Shown here: in pieces, positions 23,793 through 32,074 of the stretch
Position numbering within the stretch: position 1 is the first letter of the stretch
How the letters are laid out: each line of letters opens with the position of its first letter
Source: Granulicella cerasi
Lineage (GTDB): Bacteria > Acidobacteriota > Terriglobia > Terriglobales > Acidobacteriaceae
Length of the DNA: 64,000 nt
Direction of reading: 5' to 3'
Assembly: GCF_025685575.1 (NCBI RefSeq)
Contig: NZ_JAGSYD010000006.1
Coordinates: 62,001-126,000 of the forward strand
Translations under genes and position numbers: made by a program
The notes under the pieces: model-generated
Seen by the model: only the letters and a program-made list of their open reading frames with translations
Told to the model about the DNA's origin: nothing
Database searches by the model: none

Positions 23793-25142
23793 ATGTCGAC
23801 TTCTGACGCAGCGCAGACTGGCGCAGCGAGCATCACCCCGCACAAGGGCAAGCTGGGCATCATGATTCCGGGTATGGGCGCTGTGGCGACCACGCTCATC
23901 GCAGGTGTAGAGGCCGTTCGCCGTGGTTTCGCCAAGCCGTTTGGCTCCATGTCGCAGATGGGCACCATCCGCCTGGGCAAGCGCACCGATGACCGTTCGC
24001 CGCTCATCAAGGACTTCGTTCCCCTGGCTCCGCTTGAAGACATCGTCTTCACCGGCTGGGATATTTTTGGCGGCAATCTCTATGACGCAGCCAAGACCGC
24101 TGGCGTGCTGGACCGCGATCAGCTGGATTCGATGAAGGACTTCCTTTCGTCGATCGAGCCGATGCCGGCAGCATTCGATCAGCGCTGGGTAAAGCGCCTC
24201 GATCCGAAGTTCCAGAAGGTGGGCAAGAACAAGTGCGACCTGGCCAACCAGATCCGCAACGACATCGCGGAGTTCCGCGCAAAGTCGGGCACCGATCGTC
24301 AGGTGATGATCTGGTGCGGTTCCACCGAAATTTACATCGAGCAGTCGGAAGTGCACCAGACGCTCGAGGCGTTCGAGAAGGGCCTCGTTGAGGACCATCC
24401 GGACATCTCGCCGTCGATGCTGTACGCCTGGGCTGCGCTGAAGGAAGGTATCCCGTTCGCGAACGGTGCGCCGAACCTGACGGTGGACATTCCGGCGCTG
24501 CAGGAGCTGTCGAAGAAGATGGGCGCTCCGATCGCCGGTAAGGACTTCAAGACCGGCCAGACGTTCATCAAGACCGTGCTCGCGCCCGGCTTCAAGGTGC
24601 GTCAGCTCGGCGTTTCGGGCTGGTACTCGACGAACATTCTCGGCAACCGCGACGGCGAAGTGCTGGACGATCCCGACAACTTCAAGACGAAGGAAGTCTC
24701 GAAGCTGGGCGTGCTCGAGCACATCTTCGAGCCGGAGAAGAACCCGGATCTGTACGGCGATATGTACCACAAGGTGCGTATCAACTACTATCCGCCGCGC
24801 GGCGACAACAAGGAAGGCTGGGACAACATCGACATCTTCGGTTGGCTCGGTTACCCGATGCAGATCAAGGTCGACTTCCTTTGCCGTGACTCGATTCTGG
24901 CGGCCCCGCTGGCACTCGATCTCTGCCTGTACCTCGATCTCGCGCAGCGTTCGCCGGCGTTGAAGCACCTGGGTATCCAGGAGTGGTTGAGCTTCTACTT
25001 CAAGGATCCGGATTCGGCTCCGGGTGTCTATCCCGAGCATGATCTGTTCATCCAGAACATGAAGCTGAAGAACACGCTGCGCCACGTGATGGGTGAAGAC
25101 CTGATCACGCACCTCGGCCTCGACTACTACGGCAACGACTAG
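23793..25142 (+). CDS. ino1: Myo-inositol-1-phosphate synthase
   Basis: 449 residues. NAD-dependent isomerisation of glucose 6-phosphate to 1L-myo-inositol 1-phosphate. The N-terminus has the Rossmann loop IMIPGMGAVATTLIAGVEA, then GWDIFGGNLYDAA, and the C-terminal part contains KVDFLCRDSILAAPLALDLC, the family lysine/serine region. Length fits the shorter bacterial/archaeal type. The pathway in this organism may supply inositol lipids or osmolytes. A terminator follows 20 bases after the stop. Confidence 0.93.
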   Translation: MSTSDAAQTGAASITPHKGKLGIMIPGMGAVATTLIAGVEAVRRGFAKPFGSMSQMGTIRLGKRTDDRSPLIKDFVPLAPLEDIVFTGWDIFGGNLYDAAKTAGVLDRDQLDSMKDFLSSIEPMPAAFDQRWVKRLDPKFQKVGKNKCDLANQIRNDIAEFRAKSGTDRQVMIWCGSTEIYIEQSEVHQTLEAFEKGLVEDHPDISPSMLYAWAALKEGIPFANGAPNLTVDIPALQELSKKMGAPIAGKDFKTGQTFIKTVLAPGFKVRQLGVSGWYSTNILGNRDGEVLDDPDNFKTKEVSKLGVLEHIFEPEKNPDLYGDMYHKVRINYYPPRGDNKEGWDNIDIFGWLGYPMQIKVDFLCRDSILAAPLALDLCLYLDLAQRSPALKHLGIQEWLSFYFKDPDSAPGVYPEHDLFIQNMKLKNTLRHVMGEDLITHLGLDYYGND

Positions 25143-25162
25143 TCGCGACGACAAAACCTGAC

Positions 25163-25195
25163 AAAGCCCCGGCGAGATCGCTTGTCGGGGCTTTT
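25163..25195 (+). terminator. Terminator after ino1
   Basis: AAAGCCCCG/CGGGGCTTT with a 14-base loop, followed by T4. Confidence 0.8.
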
Positions 25196-25218
25196 GTCGT
25201 TTCTGTAAGGTGTGTGAC

Positions 25219-25842
25219 GTGAGTCAAGAGTTTCAACTGCAGCGACGCACTCTGCGTATGTACGGCGAGCTTGTGTCGCGCGAGCCGTCGTGGGTGGGCA
25301 AGCTCGTGGTGTCGGCAGGCGCTGGCGCGGCGGCGAGCGGTCTCGGGGCCGCTACGGCGCTGGCTGGCGGATGCTGTCTGCTGATCGATGCGGACAAGGA
25401 TGCCGTGCGCGGGGAGTACCGCGACGGCGGCGTGGACTTCGTGGTGAACACGCTGGATGAAGCGCTGCGCGTGCTCAAGAATGAGTTGCGGCAGGCGCGT
25501 CCTCTGGTCGTGGCATTGAACGCTGAGGTGGCACCTTCGCTGTCGGAGATGGGCGAACGCGGAGTACTGGCTGATCTGGCGGTGAACGCAACGGGCGTGC
25601 CTGCGAACGAGCATTTGCAGCTAGGCGAGCGTCCCACGGACACGCTGAAGGCGTGGCTCCTGGAGCGCGATTGGCACGAGCAAGCCGTCGAACACCCGAT
25701 GGAGCTGACGCTGGCCGCGGAGGATCCGCGGTTCGCGTGGGTGCGGGGGATTGCGCGTTATCAGCGTTCGGCGTCGCGCGAGCGGCGGGTGCTGTGGCTG
25801 TCTTCGGCAGAGTTGCTGAGCTACTCGTCGCGGGTGTTGTAA
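25219..25842 (+). CDS. Urocanase-central-domain-like protein, function unknown
   Basis: About 207 residues. After a short N-terminus, LVVSAGAGAAASGLGAATAL then LLIDADKD, FVVNTLDEALRVLK, and the strand-loop LADLAVNATGVPANE resemble the NAD-binding central domain of urocanase (hutU). The rest of urocanase (N- and C-terminal domains with the catalytic residues) is missing, so it cannot be a urocanase as such. The C-terminal 60 residues are not recognised. The GTG at 25219 with AAGG upstream is the best start. It is a candidate orphan domain. Confidence 0.5.
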   Translation: MSQEFQLQRRTLRMYGELVSREPSWVGKLVVSAGAGAAASGLGAATALAGGCCLLIDADKDAVRGEYRDGGVDFVVNTLDEALRVLKNELRQARPLVVALNAEVAPSLSEMGERGVLADLAVNATGVPANEHLQLGERPTDTLKAWLLERDWHEQAVEHPMELTLAAEDPRFAWVRGIARYQRSASRERRVLWLSSAELLSYSSRVL

Positions 25843-25899
25843 GCACGCAAACGCAGCCCCCCTTTGGGGCTGACGACTCCTGTGTCTTGCTCGCTGGAG

Positions 25900-26502
25900 C
25901 TAGGCTTCCAGGACGCCGTAGATCTCTGTCCAGAGGGCTTTGATCCCTGCGTCGCTCTTGCTGGAGACGGTGAGGATGCGGTCCTCGCCGTGGGCCTTCT
26001 TGAGCGCAGCGACAGACTTTCCGAGCTGGTTGTTGCTGAGGCGGTCAGCCTTGGTACCGACAACGAGATGCGGTCGGCCCATGTCGCGCAGCGCTTCAAT
26101 GAGCATCGTGTCGGATTCCTGCGGGGGGATGTTGGTGTCCACAAGGCAGAGGCAGAGCGCGAGCTCTTCGCGCTCGTTGATGTAGGGCTCGATGAACTTC
26201 GGCCACTCGGCGGAGATCGACTTCGAGATCTTGGCGTAGCCGTAACCGGGGAGATCCGCGAAGACGATCGACGGCATGGCCTTCGCGCCTTCATGGAGGG
26301 CGAAGAAGTTGATGGCGCGCGTGCGGCCGGGGGTGGAAGAGACCTTTGCGGTCGCGGCTCCGACGAGCTTGTTCAGCAGCGAGCTCTTGCCGACGTTCGA
26401 GCGTCCGAGGAAAGCGACCTCCGGGGCGTGGTTGGTCTTCGCTTCGGTGGGGAAGTGCTCGGGCGCCATCGCGGAGAGCAGGAATTTCGGGGTGAGTTTC
26501 AT
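25900..26502 (-). CDS. engB: Ribosome-biogenesis GTPase EngB (YsxC/YihA)
   Basis: 200 residues. GTPase needed for large-subunit assembly. The G-motifs run in order: G1 GRSNVGKSSLLNKL (about residue 33), G2 with SSTPGRTR, G3 ADLPGYGY, G4 as TKAD and G5 as SSKSD. Length and motifs match EngB. The start ATG is at 26500-26502. Confidence 0.96.
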   Translation of the reverse strand: MKLTPKFLLSAMAPEHFPTEAKTNHAPEVAFLGRSNVGKSSLLNKLVGAATAKVSSTPGRTRAINFFALHEGAKAMPSIVFADLPGYGYAKISKSISAEWPKFIEPYINEREELALCLCLVDTNIPPQESDTMLIEALRDMGRPHLVVGTKADRLSNNQLGKSVAALKKAHGEDRILTVSSKSDAGIKALWTEIYGVLEA

Positions 26503-26557
26503 AAGAGGGTCTAGGGTGGAGCGGAGCTGTAGCTCGTCAGGAGACTTCGTTTCGTTC

Positions 26558-26620
26558 GAGTTGCGAGTCGCGGGTCTTGAGCGGCGAGTTTTCTAAACCC
26601 TATACCCTAGACCCTACACC
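26558..26620. repeat. Two heptamer arrays fused in register (GAGTTGC-type then CTAAACC-type), nine units
   Basis: gagttgc, gagtcgc, gggtctt, gagcggc, gagtttt, ctaaacc, ctatacc, ctagacc and ctacacc follow each other with no slip in phase. The array ends one base before the DsbD stop codon. A shorter related piece (gggtcta, gggtgga) lies at 26507-26520. Confidence 0.85.
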
Positions 26621-26621
26621 C

Positions 26622-28784
26622 TCACTTGGCGTCCGGTGCCTTCGAGTCGCGTTCGATCGCTTTGCTGACGATGTCCTTGGTCAGTAGCTCGGGGAGGACG
26701 TCGGGATTCGACTTCTCGCCCGGCGGGTAGATGACGTAGGTAGGCACGCCGGAGCGGCCTACGGACGAGAGCGACTGCGTGATCGCTGAGTCGTAGTTGG
26801 TCCAGTCGGCCTTGAGCAATTCAACGTGCTGATCGCCGAGTTGCTTGATGATGTCGTCGCTGCGGAGCACGGCGCGCTCATTGACCTGGCAGCTGAGGCA
26901 CCAGGCGGCGGTGTAGTCCACGAAGACGGGGTGGCCGGTGGCTCGCGCGGCGGCGAGCGAGTCGGGCGTCCACGGCTTCCAGGTGAGGGTATCGACCTTG
27001 GGCTTGCGCAGCGGGAGGATGATGGCGAGCACGATCAGGATGATCGCGGCGATCGCCGAACCCCACTTGGCGGGCCATTTGCCAAGCGCCCAGCCAGCGA
27101 TCGCGAGCACGAGGAACGCCGTGAGCAGCATGGCGGAGCGGTCGACGCCGTCAGCGGCGTAGAGCTTGCCGTAGACCCACGTCAGCCAGATCGCCGTGGC
27201 GAAGAGCGGCACGGCGGTGAGTTGCTTGAGCGTCTCCATCCACGCGCCAGGCTTGGGCAGGATGCTCGTCCACTGCGGGTTCATGCTGAGGATGAGATAG
27301 GGCAGCGCGAGGCCGAGTGCGAGTGCGGTGAAGACGGCGAAGGTCACCCACGCCGGTTGCGCGAGCGCGAAGCCCACCGCAGCGCCCATGAGCGGACCCA
27401 TGCATGGCGTTGCTGCGACGACCGCCAACATGCCGGTGAAGAAACTGCCGGAGTGACCCTGCTTGTTGGCGAGGTTGTTGCCGGCGGAGGTGAGCGAAAG
27501 GCCGAGCTCGAACTGTCCTGCGAGCGAGAGCGCGAGGAAGAACATGAGCATCGCGAGGATGGCGACGAAGCCCGGCGACTGCAGCTGGAAGCCCCAGCCG
27601 AGCTGCTGGCCGCCCTGGCGCAACGCGAGGAGCGTGCCGACGATGATCCAGAACGAGACGAGGATGCCGAGCGTGTAGATAAGGCCGCTCAACCGCTGGT
27701 GCCTGCGGTCCTGCGAGCCGGTGTTGACTAGCGCGAGGCCCTTGAGGAAAAGCACCGGGAAGACGCAGGGCATCAGGTTGAGGATGATGCCCCCGAGGAA
27801 CGCAAGCGCCAGGGCAGAGAAGACGGTGATGTCCGCCGTGCCGGGTTTGACGTTCGCGGGCAGCGCCTTCTTGGACGCGAGCGATAGCGGCGGAACAGCG
27901 CCCTTCGCGACGGGAATCGTGAACTCGTAGGTGTCGGCGTCGTCGCCCTTGCCGATCTTCAGCAGGCCGTGGAGCATGGCGGGCAGGGGGGCGTATTGCC
28001 CGGCGTGGTCGAGATCTTCGGCGCGCTCGAGCCGCAGGCGGACGCCGTCGTCGAGCGGCTCGACGATCTGGTCGGCGGCGTTGGCGATGACTTCCTTGTC
28101 GAAGGGGTAGAACTCGGCGTCGGTCTCGCGGTCGTCGCCGGTAAGGGTGAGCGCGAGCATCTTGCCGTCATAGACGGCCATCAGCTTTTCGTCGGCCGGG
28201 AGCGGCTTAGGCAGCCAGCCGATGGCCTGGCCAAGCGCGCCAACGACCGGTGGTGCAGGCAACGGGCCCTTGACGATGTTCAGGTCCAGGCCGAGGTGGG
28301 CTTTGCCGGGGATGCAGCGGTCGGAGCAGACGATCCAGTTGACGTGGGCGTCGAGGTGCACCTTGCCGGGCTTCAGTGTCTGGGCGGCGTCGATCTGGAT
28401 GGGGAAGGCGACCTGATCCTCGTAGCCGTAGTCCATGAAGGGCCCGAGCGGCAGCCGCTGCGGTGGCGGGAACTGCATGGGGCCGGCCGTGATGCCCTTA
28501 GGCAGAGTCCATTTCACGCTGGGTGGTTCGCCGGAGTCGCCCGCGTTGACCCAGTACACATGCCACTTTTCTTCGAGCGTGAGCAGCAGGCCGATGGTGA
28601 CGTGGTCGCCTGCAGCCACCTGCGGGCTGAGTGTGACGAGCTCCGCAGTAAGGTGCTCGGCCTTGAACGGACCCGCGGTGCCGTCGCCGACTTCCTGAAT
28701 CTGAGCGGTAGCGCTGACGGCGAAAAACATGCAGGCGAAGGCCAGCAGAAGGCTCTGAAGCAGGCGGTATGGGCGGGTGTTCAT
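26622..28784 (-). CDS. Thiol-disulfide interchange protein of the DsbD/ScsB type
   Basis: 720 residues. Signal peptide at residues 1-28, then a periplasmic DsbD-alpha-like domain with the redox pair VCSDRCIPG near residue 152. A multi-helix CcdA-type core carries the transmembrane cysteines in LMPCVFPVLFLK and ATPCMGPLMGAA, and the C-terminal thioredoxin-like domain has AAWCLSCQVNE. It passes electrons from cytosolic thioredoxin to periplasmic thiol proteins, plausibly including the TlpA/ResA-like protein here. The ATG at 28784 is chosen over the GTG at 28787. No Shine-Dalgarno is visible. Confidence 0.92.
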   Translation of the reverse strand: MNTRPYRLLQSLLLAFACMFFAVSATAQIQEVGDGTAGPFKAEHLTAELVTLSPQVAAGDHVTIGLLLTLEEKWHVYWVNAGDSGEPPSVKWTLPKGITAGPMQFPPPQRLPLGPFMDYGYEDQVAFPIQIDAAQTLKPGKVHLDAHVNWIVCSDRCIPGKAHLGLDLNIVKGPLPAPPVVGALGQAIGWLPKPLPADEKLMAVYDGKMLALTLTGDDRETDAEFYPFDKEVIANAADQIVEPLDDGVRLRLERAEDLDHAGQYAPLPAMLHGLLKIGKGDDADTYEFTIPVAKGAVPPLSLASKKALPANVKPGTADITVFSALALAFLGGIILNLMPCVFPVLFLKGLALVNTGSQDRRHQRLSGLIYTLGILVSFWIIVGTLLALRQGGQQLGWGFQLQSPGFVAILAMLMFFLALSLAGQFELGLSLTSAGNNLANKQGHSGSFFTGMLAVVAATPCMGPLMGAAVGFALAQPAWVTFAVFTALALGLALPYLILSMNPQWTSILPKPGAWMETLKQLTAVPLFATAIWLTWVYGKLYAADGVDRSAMLLTAFLVLAIAGWALGKWPAKWGSAIAAIILIVLAIILPLRKPKVDTLTWKPWTPDSLAAARATGHPVFVDYTAAWCLSCQVNERAVLRSDDIIKQLGDQHVELLKADWTNYDSAITQSLSSVGRSGVPTYVIYPPGEKSNPDVLPELLTKDIVSKAIERDSKAPDAK

Positions 28785-28817
28785 CACTGGATATTGTATG
28801 GGGTACGAGGCGCGGTT

Positions 28818-29252
28818 TTACAGCCCGAGACGGCTATGTTCGATGAGGATGCAGCGGTCCATGACTACGCGGATGCCGGCCGCTTCGGCCCTGGCGGCGG
28901 CCTCGTCGTGGCGCAGGCGAAGCTGTACCCAGAGGTTGGGCAGACCGAGGGCGATCATCTCGTCCACGATGGCGGGAATGAACTTCGGCAGGCGGAAGAC
29001 GTTGACCACATCCGGCTTCACAGGCAGATCGGCGAGGGAGGCATATACCGGCTCGCCGAGGATGGTGGCGTTGGGAGCTTCAAGCAGAGCAGCCGGATTC
29101 ACTGGAAGGATGCGGTAGCCGTTGCGCTGCATATAGGCCGAGACCGAGTGCGAGGGCTTCATTGGATCGGCGGAGAGGCCAATGACGGCGAGCGTGCGAG
29201 GCTCCGCGGGCGGATGGCCGAGCATAAGTTTGATGTCGTCCGGCGAGTTCAT
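28818..29252 (-). CDS. CoA-binding (YccU-type) protein
   Basis: 144 residues. Rossmann-like CoA-binding domain: TLAVIGLSADPMKPSHSVS near residue 20, IVPVNPAA-like RILPVNPAALLE, and VVNVFRLPKFIPAIVDE; the Cys in MDRCILIEHSRL ends it. It resembles the CoA-binding fold of succinyl-CoA synthetase alpha. The function is not assigned. The ATG at 29252 is used; the frame stays open upstream only over the promoter of the divergent M48 gene. Confidence 0.85.
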   Translation of the reverse strand: MNSPDDIKLMLGHPPAEPRTLAVIGLSADPMKPSHSVSAYMQRNGYRILPVNPAALLEAPNATILGEPVYASLADLPVKPDVVNVFRLPKFIPAIVDEMIALGLPNLWVQLRLRHDEAAARAEAAGIRVVMDRCILIEHSRLGL

Positions 29253-29365
29253 ACAGGCATTGGATGCGGTGAAGGGGCGGCTGGAACCGAACGGGTATGC
29301 GCCACGTCTAAGTTGGTAAGGGATACTGCGTCCGCTGTAGGATGAAGCCCTGGGAGCCCCACACC

Positions 29366-30556
29366 ATGCGCGCACTCACATTGGCTTCACTCCTCGTCCT
29401 CGGCACGAGCGCGACCTTCGCGCAGACGCCGACCACGCCCGCTCCTGCGCAAGATCCCGTGCCAGCCGCGCAGACGCCCGCCGATAAGAAGCCGGATGCT
29501 ACGCCGGCGGACAAGAAGACGGACGATAAGACTAAGGACAAGAAAGCTGCCGATGCGAAGGTGAAGCAGCCACGCACCCCGGATGAGATTGCATCGCCGG
29601 GCGAGGCAATGGCGACGGACATCAAGAAGGGGACCGAGGAAGATGTGAACGCCGTGGGCCAGCGCAATATCGGCAAGCGCGGCCTGGGTAACTGGTACTC
29701 GACGAACTGGGAGATCGGCGTCGGCAAGCAGTACTCGATGGAACTCGAGAAGAGCTCGCATCTGGTGACAGACCCGGTCGTGGTCGAGTATGTGAACCGC
29801 GTCGGCCAGAACATCGTGAAGAACTCCGATGCGAAGGTGCCGTTCACGATCAAGGTGCTGGACACCGACGAGATCAATGCGATGGCGCTGCCGGGCGGGT
29901 TTTTCTACGTCAACTCAGGCTTGATTCTCGCGTGCGACTCGGAAGATGAGTTGGCTGGCGTGATGGCGCATGAGATCGCGCATGTGGCCGCGCACCATGC
30001 GGCGCGCCAGATGACGACGATGAACTACTTCCAGATCGGCTCGATTCCGCTGATGATCTTCACGCAGGGCACGTGGACGGGCTACGGCATCTACGAGGCG
30101 TCGCAGTTGGCGATCCCGATGACCTTCCTCAAGTTTTCGCGCGTGTATGAGACGGAGGCGGACTTCCTCGGCGTGCAGTATGCGTACAAGGCAGGCTACG
30201 ATCCGCAGGGCATGGTGACGATCTTCGAAAAGCTGGATGCGCTGGAGAAGCACAAGCCCGGCGCGCTCTCGAAGGCGTTCAGCGATCATCCGGCGACTCC
30301 GGACCGCATCGACAACGTGGAGGATGAAATCGCCACGCTGCTGCCGTCGCGTCCGGATTATCTGGTGACGACGAGCGAATTCGACACGGTGAAGGCGCGG
30401 TTGGCGCGCATCCAGAACAAGCGCGGCCTGGGCAGCAAGGACAAGCCGGGCAAGCCGACGCTGCGTCGCGTGGGCGGAAGCAACAATGATCCGAATTCGA
30501 CGGACTCGACGAGCACGAAGGATGATGATCGTCCGACGCTGAACAAGCGAAACTAG
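29366..30556 (+). CDS. Exported M48-family metalloprotease
   Basis: 396 residues. The start ATG at 29366 gives a signal peptide ending about TFAQ (residue 20). A long Pro/Lys/Asp-rich low-complexity stretch follows (residues 20-75). The zinc-site helix is HEIAHVAAHHAARQ, and the third ligand Glu is in YETEADFLG. The layout matches BepA/YcaL-like periplasmic proteases that handle outer-membrane protein quality. The C-terminal 40 residues are polar Ser/Thr/Asp. An upstream in-frame ATG at 29342 would precede the signal by 8 residues. Confidence 0.9.
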   Translation: MRALTLASLLVLGTSATFAQTPTTPAPAQDPVPAAQTPADKKPDATPADKKTDDKTKDKKAADAKVKQPRTPDEIASPGEAMATDIKKGTEEDVNAVGQRNIGKRGLGNWYSTNWEIGVGKQYSMELEKSSHLVTDPVVVEYVNRVGQNIVKNSDAKVPFTIKVLDTDEINAMALPGGFFYVNSGLILACDSEDELAGVMAHEIAHVAAHHAARQMTTMNYFQIGSIPLMIFTQGTWTGYGIYEASQLAIPMTFLKFSRVYETEADFLGVQYAYKAGYDPQGMVTIFEKLDALEKHKPGALSKAFSDHPATPDRIDNVEDEIATLLPSRPDYLVTTSEFDTVKARLARIQNKRGLGSKDKPGKPTLRRVGGSNNDPNSTDSTSTKDDDRPTLNKRN

Positions 30557-30570
30557 TTTTGAGCGGCAAG

Positions 30571-30598
30571 AACGGCGGCCTTCGGGTCGCCGTTTTTC
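30571..30598 (+). terminator. Terminator after the M48 gene (UUCG loop)
   Basis: AACGGCG-g-CC-TTCG-GG-t-CGCCGTT followed by T4-T5, a stem capped by a UUCG tetraloop. Confidence 0.85.
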
Positions 30599-30631
30599 TT
30601 TGCGAGAATGATGGGAGCGACGAGGAGAACG

Positions 30632-31453
30632 ATGGTGAGTGAGTTGAAGCGCGCGGCGATGATCTATGACTTCGATGGCACGTTGGCCGAGGGCAATCTG
30701 CAGGAACGCAGCTTCATTCCCGAGGTCGGCATGACAAAGGAAGCCTTCTGGGCCGAGGTGAAGGCGCGCAAGCAGGCCGAGGATGCAGACGAGATTCTGA
30801 CGTACATGCACCTGATGCTGGAGAAGGCGCGGCTTGCCGGGCTTGCCGTGACGAAGGAGGCGTTGCGTCATCATGGCGAGAACGCGCCGCTGTTTCCAGG
30901 GCTTGCGGGCAAGGTATGGTTCGAGCGGATCAACGCGTTCGCCGCGCAGCAAGGCATTGCGCTGGAGCACTACATCCTGTCGTCGGGCATCGAGGAGATG
31001 ATCCTTGGCTGCCCGATTGCCGATGCGTTCGAGAAGGTGTTTGCCTCGAAGTTTATCTACGAGGATGGCGAGGCCGCCTGGCCGGGAGTCGCGATCAACT
31101 ACACGACCAAGACGCAGTATGTCTTCCGCATCAACAAGGGCATCTCAAACCACTGGGACAACGACAAGCTGAACGCGTTCACGGCGGAGAGCGAGCGACC
31201 GATTCCGTTTGAGCGAATGATTTTTCTTGGCGACGGCGACACGGACATTCCGACAATGCGCACGGTGACGGACAAGGGCGGGCATTCCGTGGCGGTGTAT
31301 GACCCGAGCCGCACGGACCGCGATATGAGCAAGGTGCATCGGCTGATTGCGGACCGCCGCGTGGACTTTGTGGCTCCGGCGGATTATCGCGAGAAGTCGC
31401 AGTTGGAGATTATCGTGAAGGGGATCGTGGGGCGCATGGCGCGGGGGATGTAG
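30632..31453 (+). CDS. HAD-superfamily phosphatase
   Basis: 273 residues. HAD motif I IYDFDGTLAEG near residue 13, a motif II Ser in ILSSGIEEM, and motif IV FLGDGDTDIPTM near residue 200. The cap is a helical insert between motifs I and II. Members dephosphorylate small molecules; the substrate is unknown. The ATG at 30632 has GAGGAG just upstream. The next gene starts 15 bases after the stop. Confidence 0.85.
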   Translation: MVSELKRAAMIYDFDGTLAEGNLQERSFIPEVGMTKEAFWAEVKARKQAEDADEILTYMHLMLEKARLAGLAVTKEALRHHGENAPLFPGLAGKVWFERINAFAAQQGIALEHYILSSGIEEMILGCPIADAFEKVFASKFIYEDGEAAWPGVAINYTTKTQYVFRINKGISNHWDNDKLNAFTAESERPIPFERMIFLGDGDTDIPTMRTVTDKGGHSVAVYDPSRTDRDMSKVHRLIADRRVDFVAPADYREKSQLEIIVKGIVGRMARGM

Positions 31454-31468
31454 CCGCATTGCGCTGGT

Positions 31469-32068
31469 ATGCTCAATGCCATGTTCTCGCCGCGCTGGTT
31501 AAGCTTTTCGAATTGGGCTCGCTATCCACGGTGGGTAGATCTGCGCTCTACGCGTTCGCCAGAAGAGTGTGCGGCGTCACTGTCGCTGCTCACGCGACGT
31601 CGATCGAATCGGAAGGTTGCAGGACGGCCTCTGGTCGGACAGGTGCACGAGCTTGCGGGGCGAGTACGCTTTTCGCTTTCGTCTTTCGCTTACCCTTCAC
31701 GTGTGTTGGCGTTTGAGTTGATACCTCAAGCGGATGGCGGCACCGTATTGCGCGGAGAACTTGCGGTCATGTTACCCATTCGATGTTTCAGTGGGATCTA
31801 CTTTGCACTGGCTGTGCTCTGCGCGCCATACTTTCTCGTAAGTTCTTTACGGCAGCATAATGAACTGGGGTTCAGTCTCTTTCAGGGATTTATCACGCTT
31901 TTCATGGGGACTGTCTTCATGTTTGGCTATAACGGCCTTTGCGTTTGGATAAGTCGGCACATTGACTTTGTTACGGTGAGTCTCGTGCGTGAAGCGATTT
32001 CGAAGGAAGGCGCTGACAGCACGATTGCAAACTTGTTTCGCTATGAATGGGGCGAGGGCGCATCCTAG
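31469..32068 (+). CDS. Hypothetical protein with two membrane helices
   Basis: 199 residues, no family recognised. An Arg-rich N-terminal half (about 100 residues) is followed by CFSGIYFALAVLCAPYFLV and FITLFMGTVFMFGYNGLCVW. The ATG at 31469 or the one at 31481 could start it. It is inserted in a plus-strand run between the HAD and MFS genes with short gaps. The lower G+C of the first 150 bases is unlike its neighbours, which may point to a young gene. Confidence 0.55.
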   Translation: MLNAMFSPRWLSFSNWARYPRWVDLRSTRSPEECAASLSLLTRRRSNRKVAGRPLVGQVHELAGRVRFSLSSFAYPSRVLAFELIPQADGGTVLRGELAVMLPIRCFSGIYFALAVLCAPYFLVSSLRQHNELGFSLFQGFITLFMGTVFMFGYNGLCVWISRHIDFVTVSLVREAISKEGADSTIANLFRYEWGEGAS

Positions 32069-32074
32069 GTGAGT

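Noticed and set aside
23787..25154. 455-codon reverse-strand open frame over ino1
   Set aside because: Antisense to a clear ino1 gene; composition is Arg/Val/Leu repeats without domain features.
27969..29345. 458-codon plus-strand open frame opposite dsbD and the CoA-binding gene
   Set aside because: Crosses two real genes on the other strand and shows Gly/Val/Asp low complexity.
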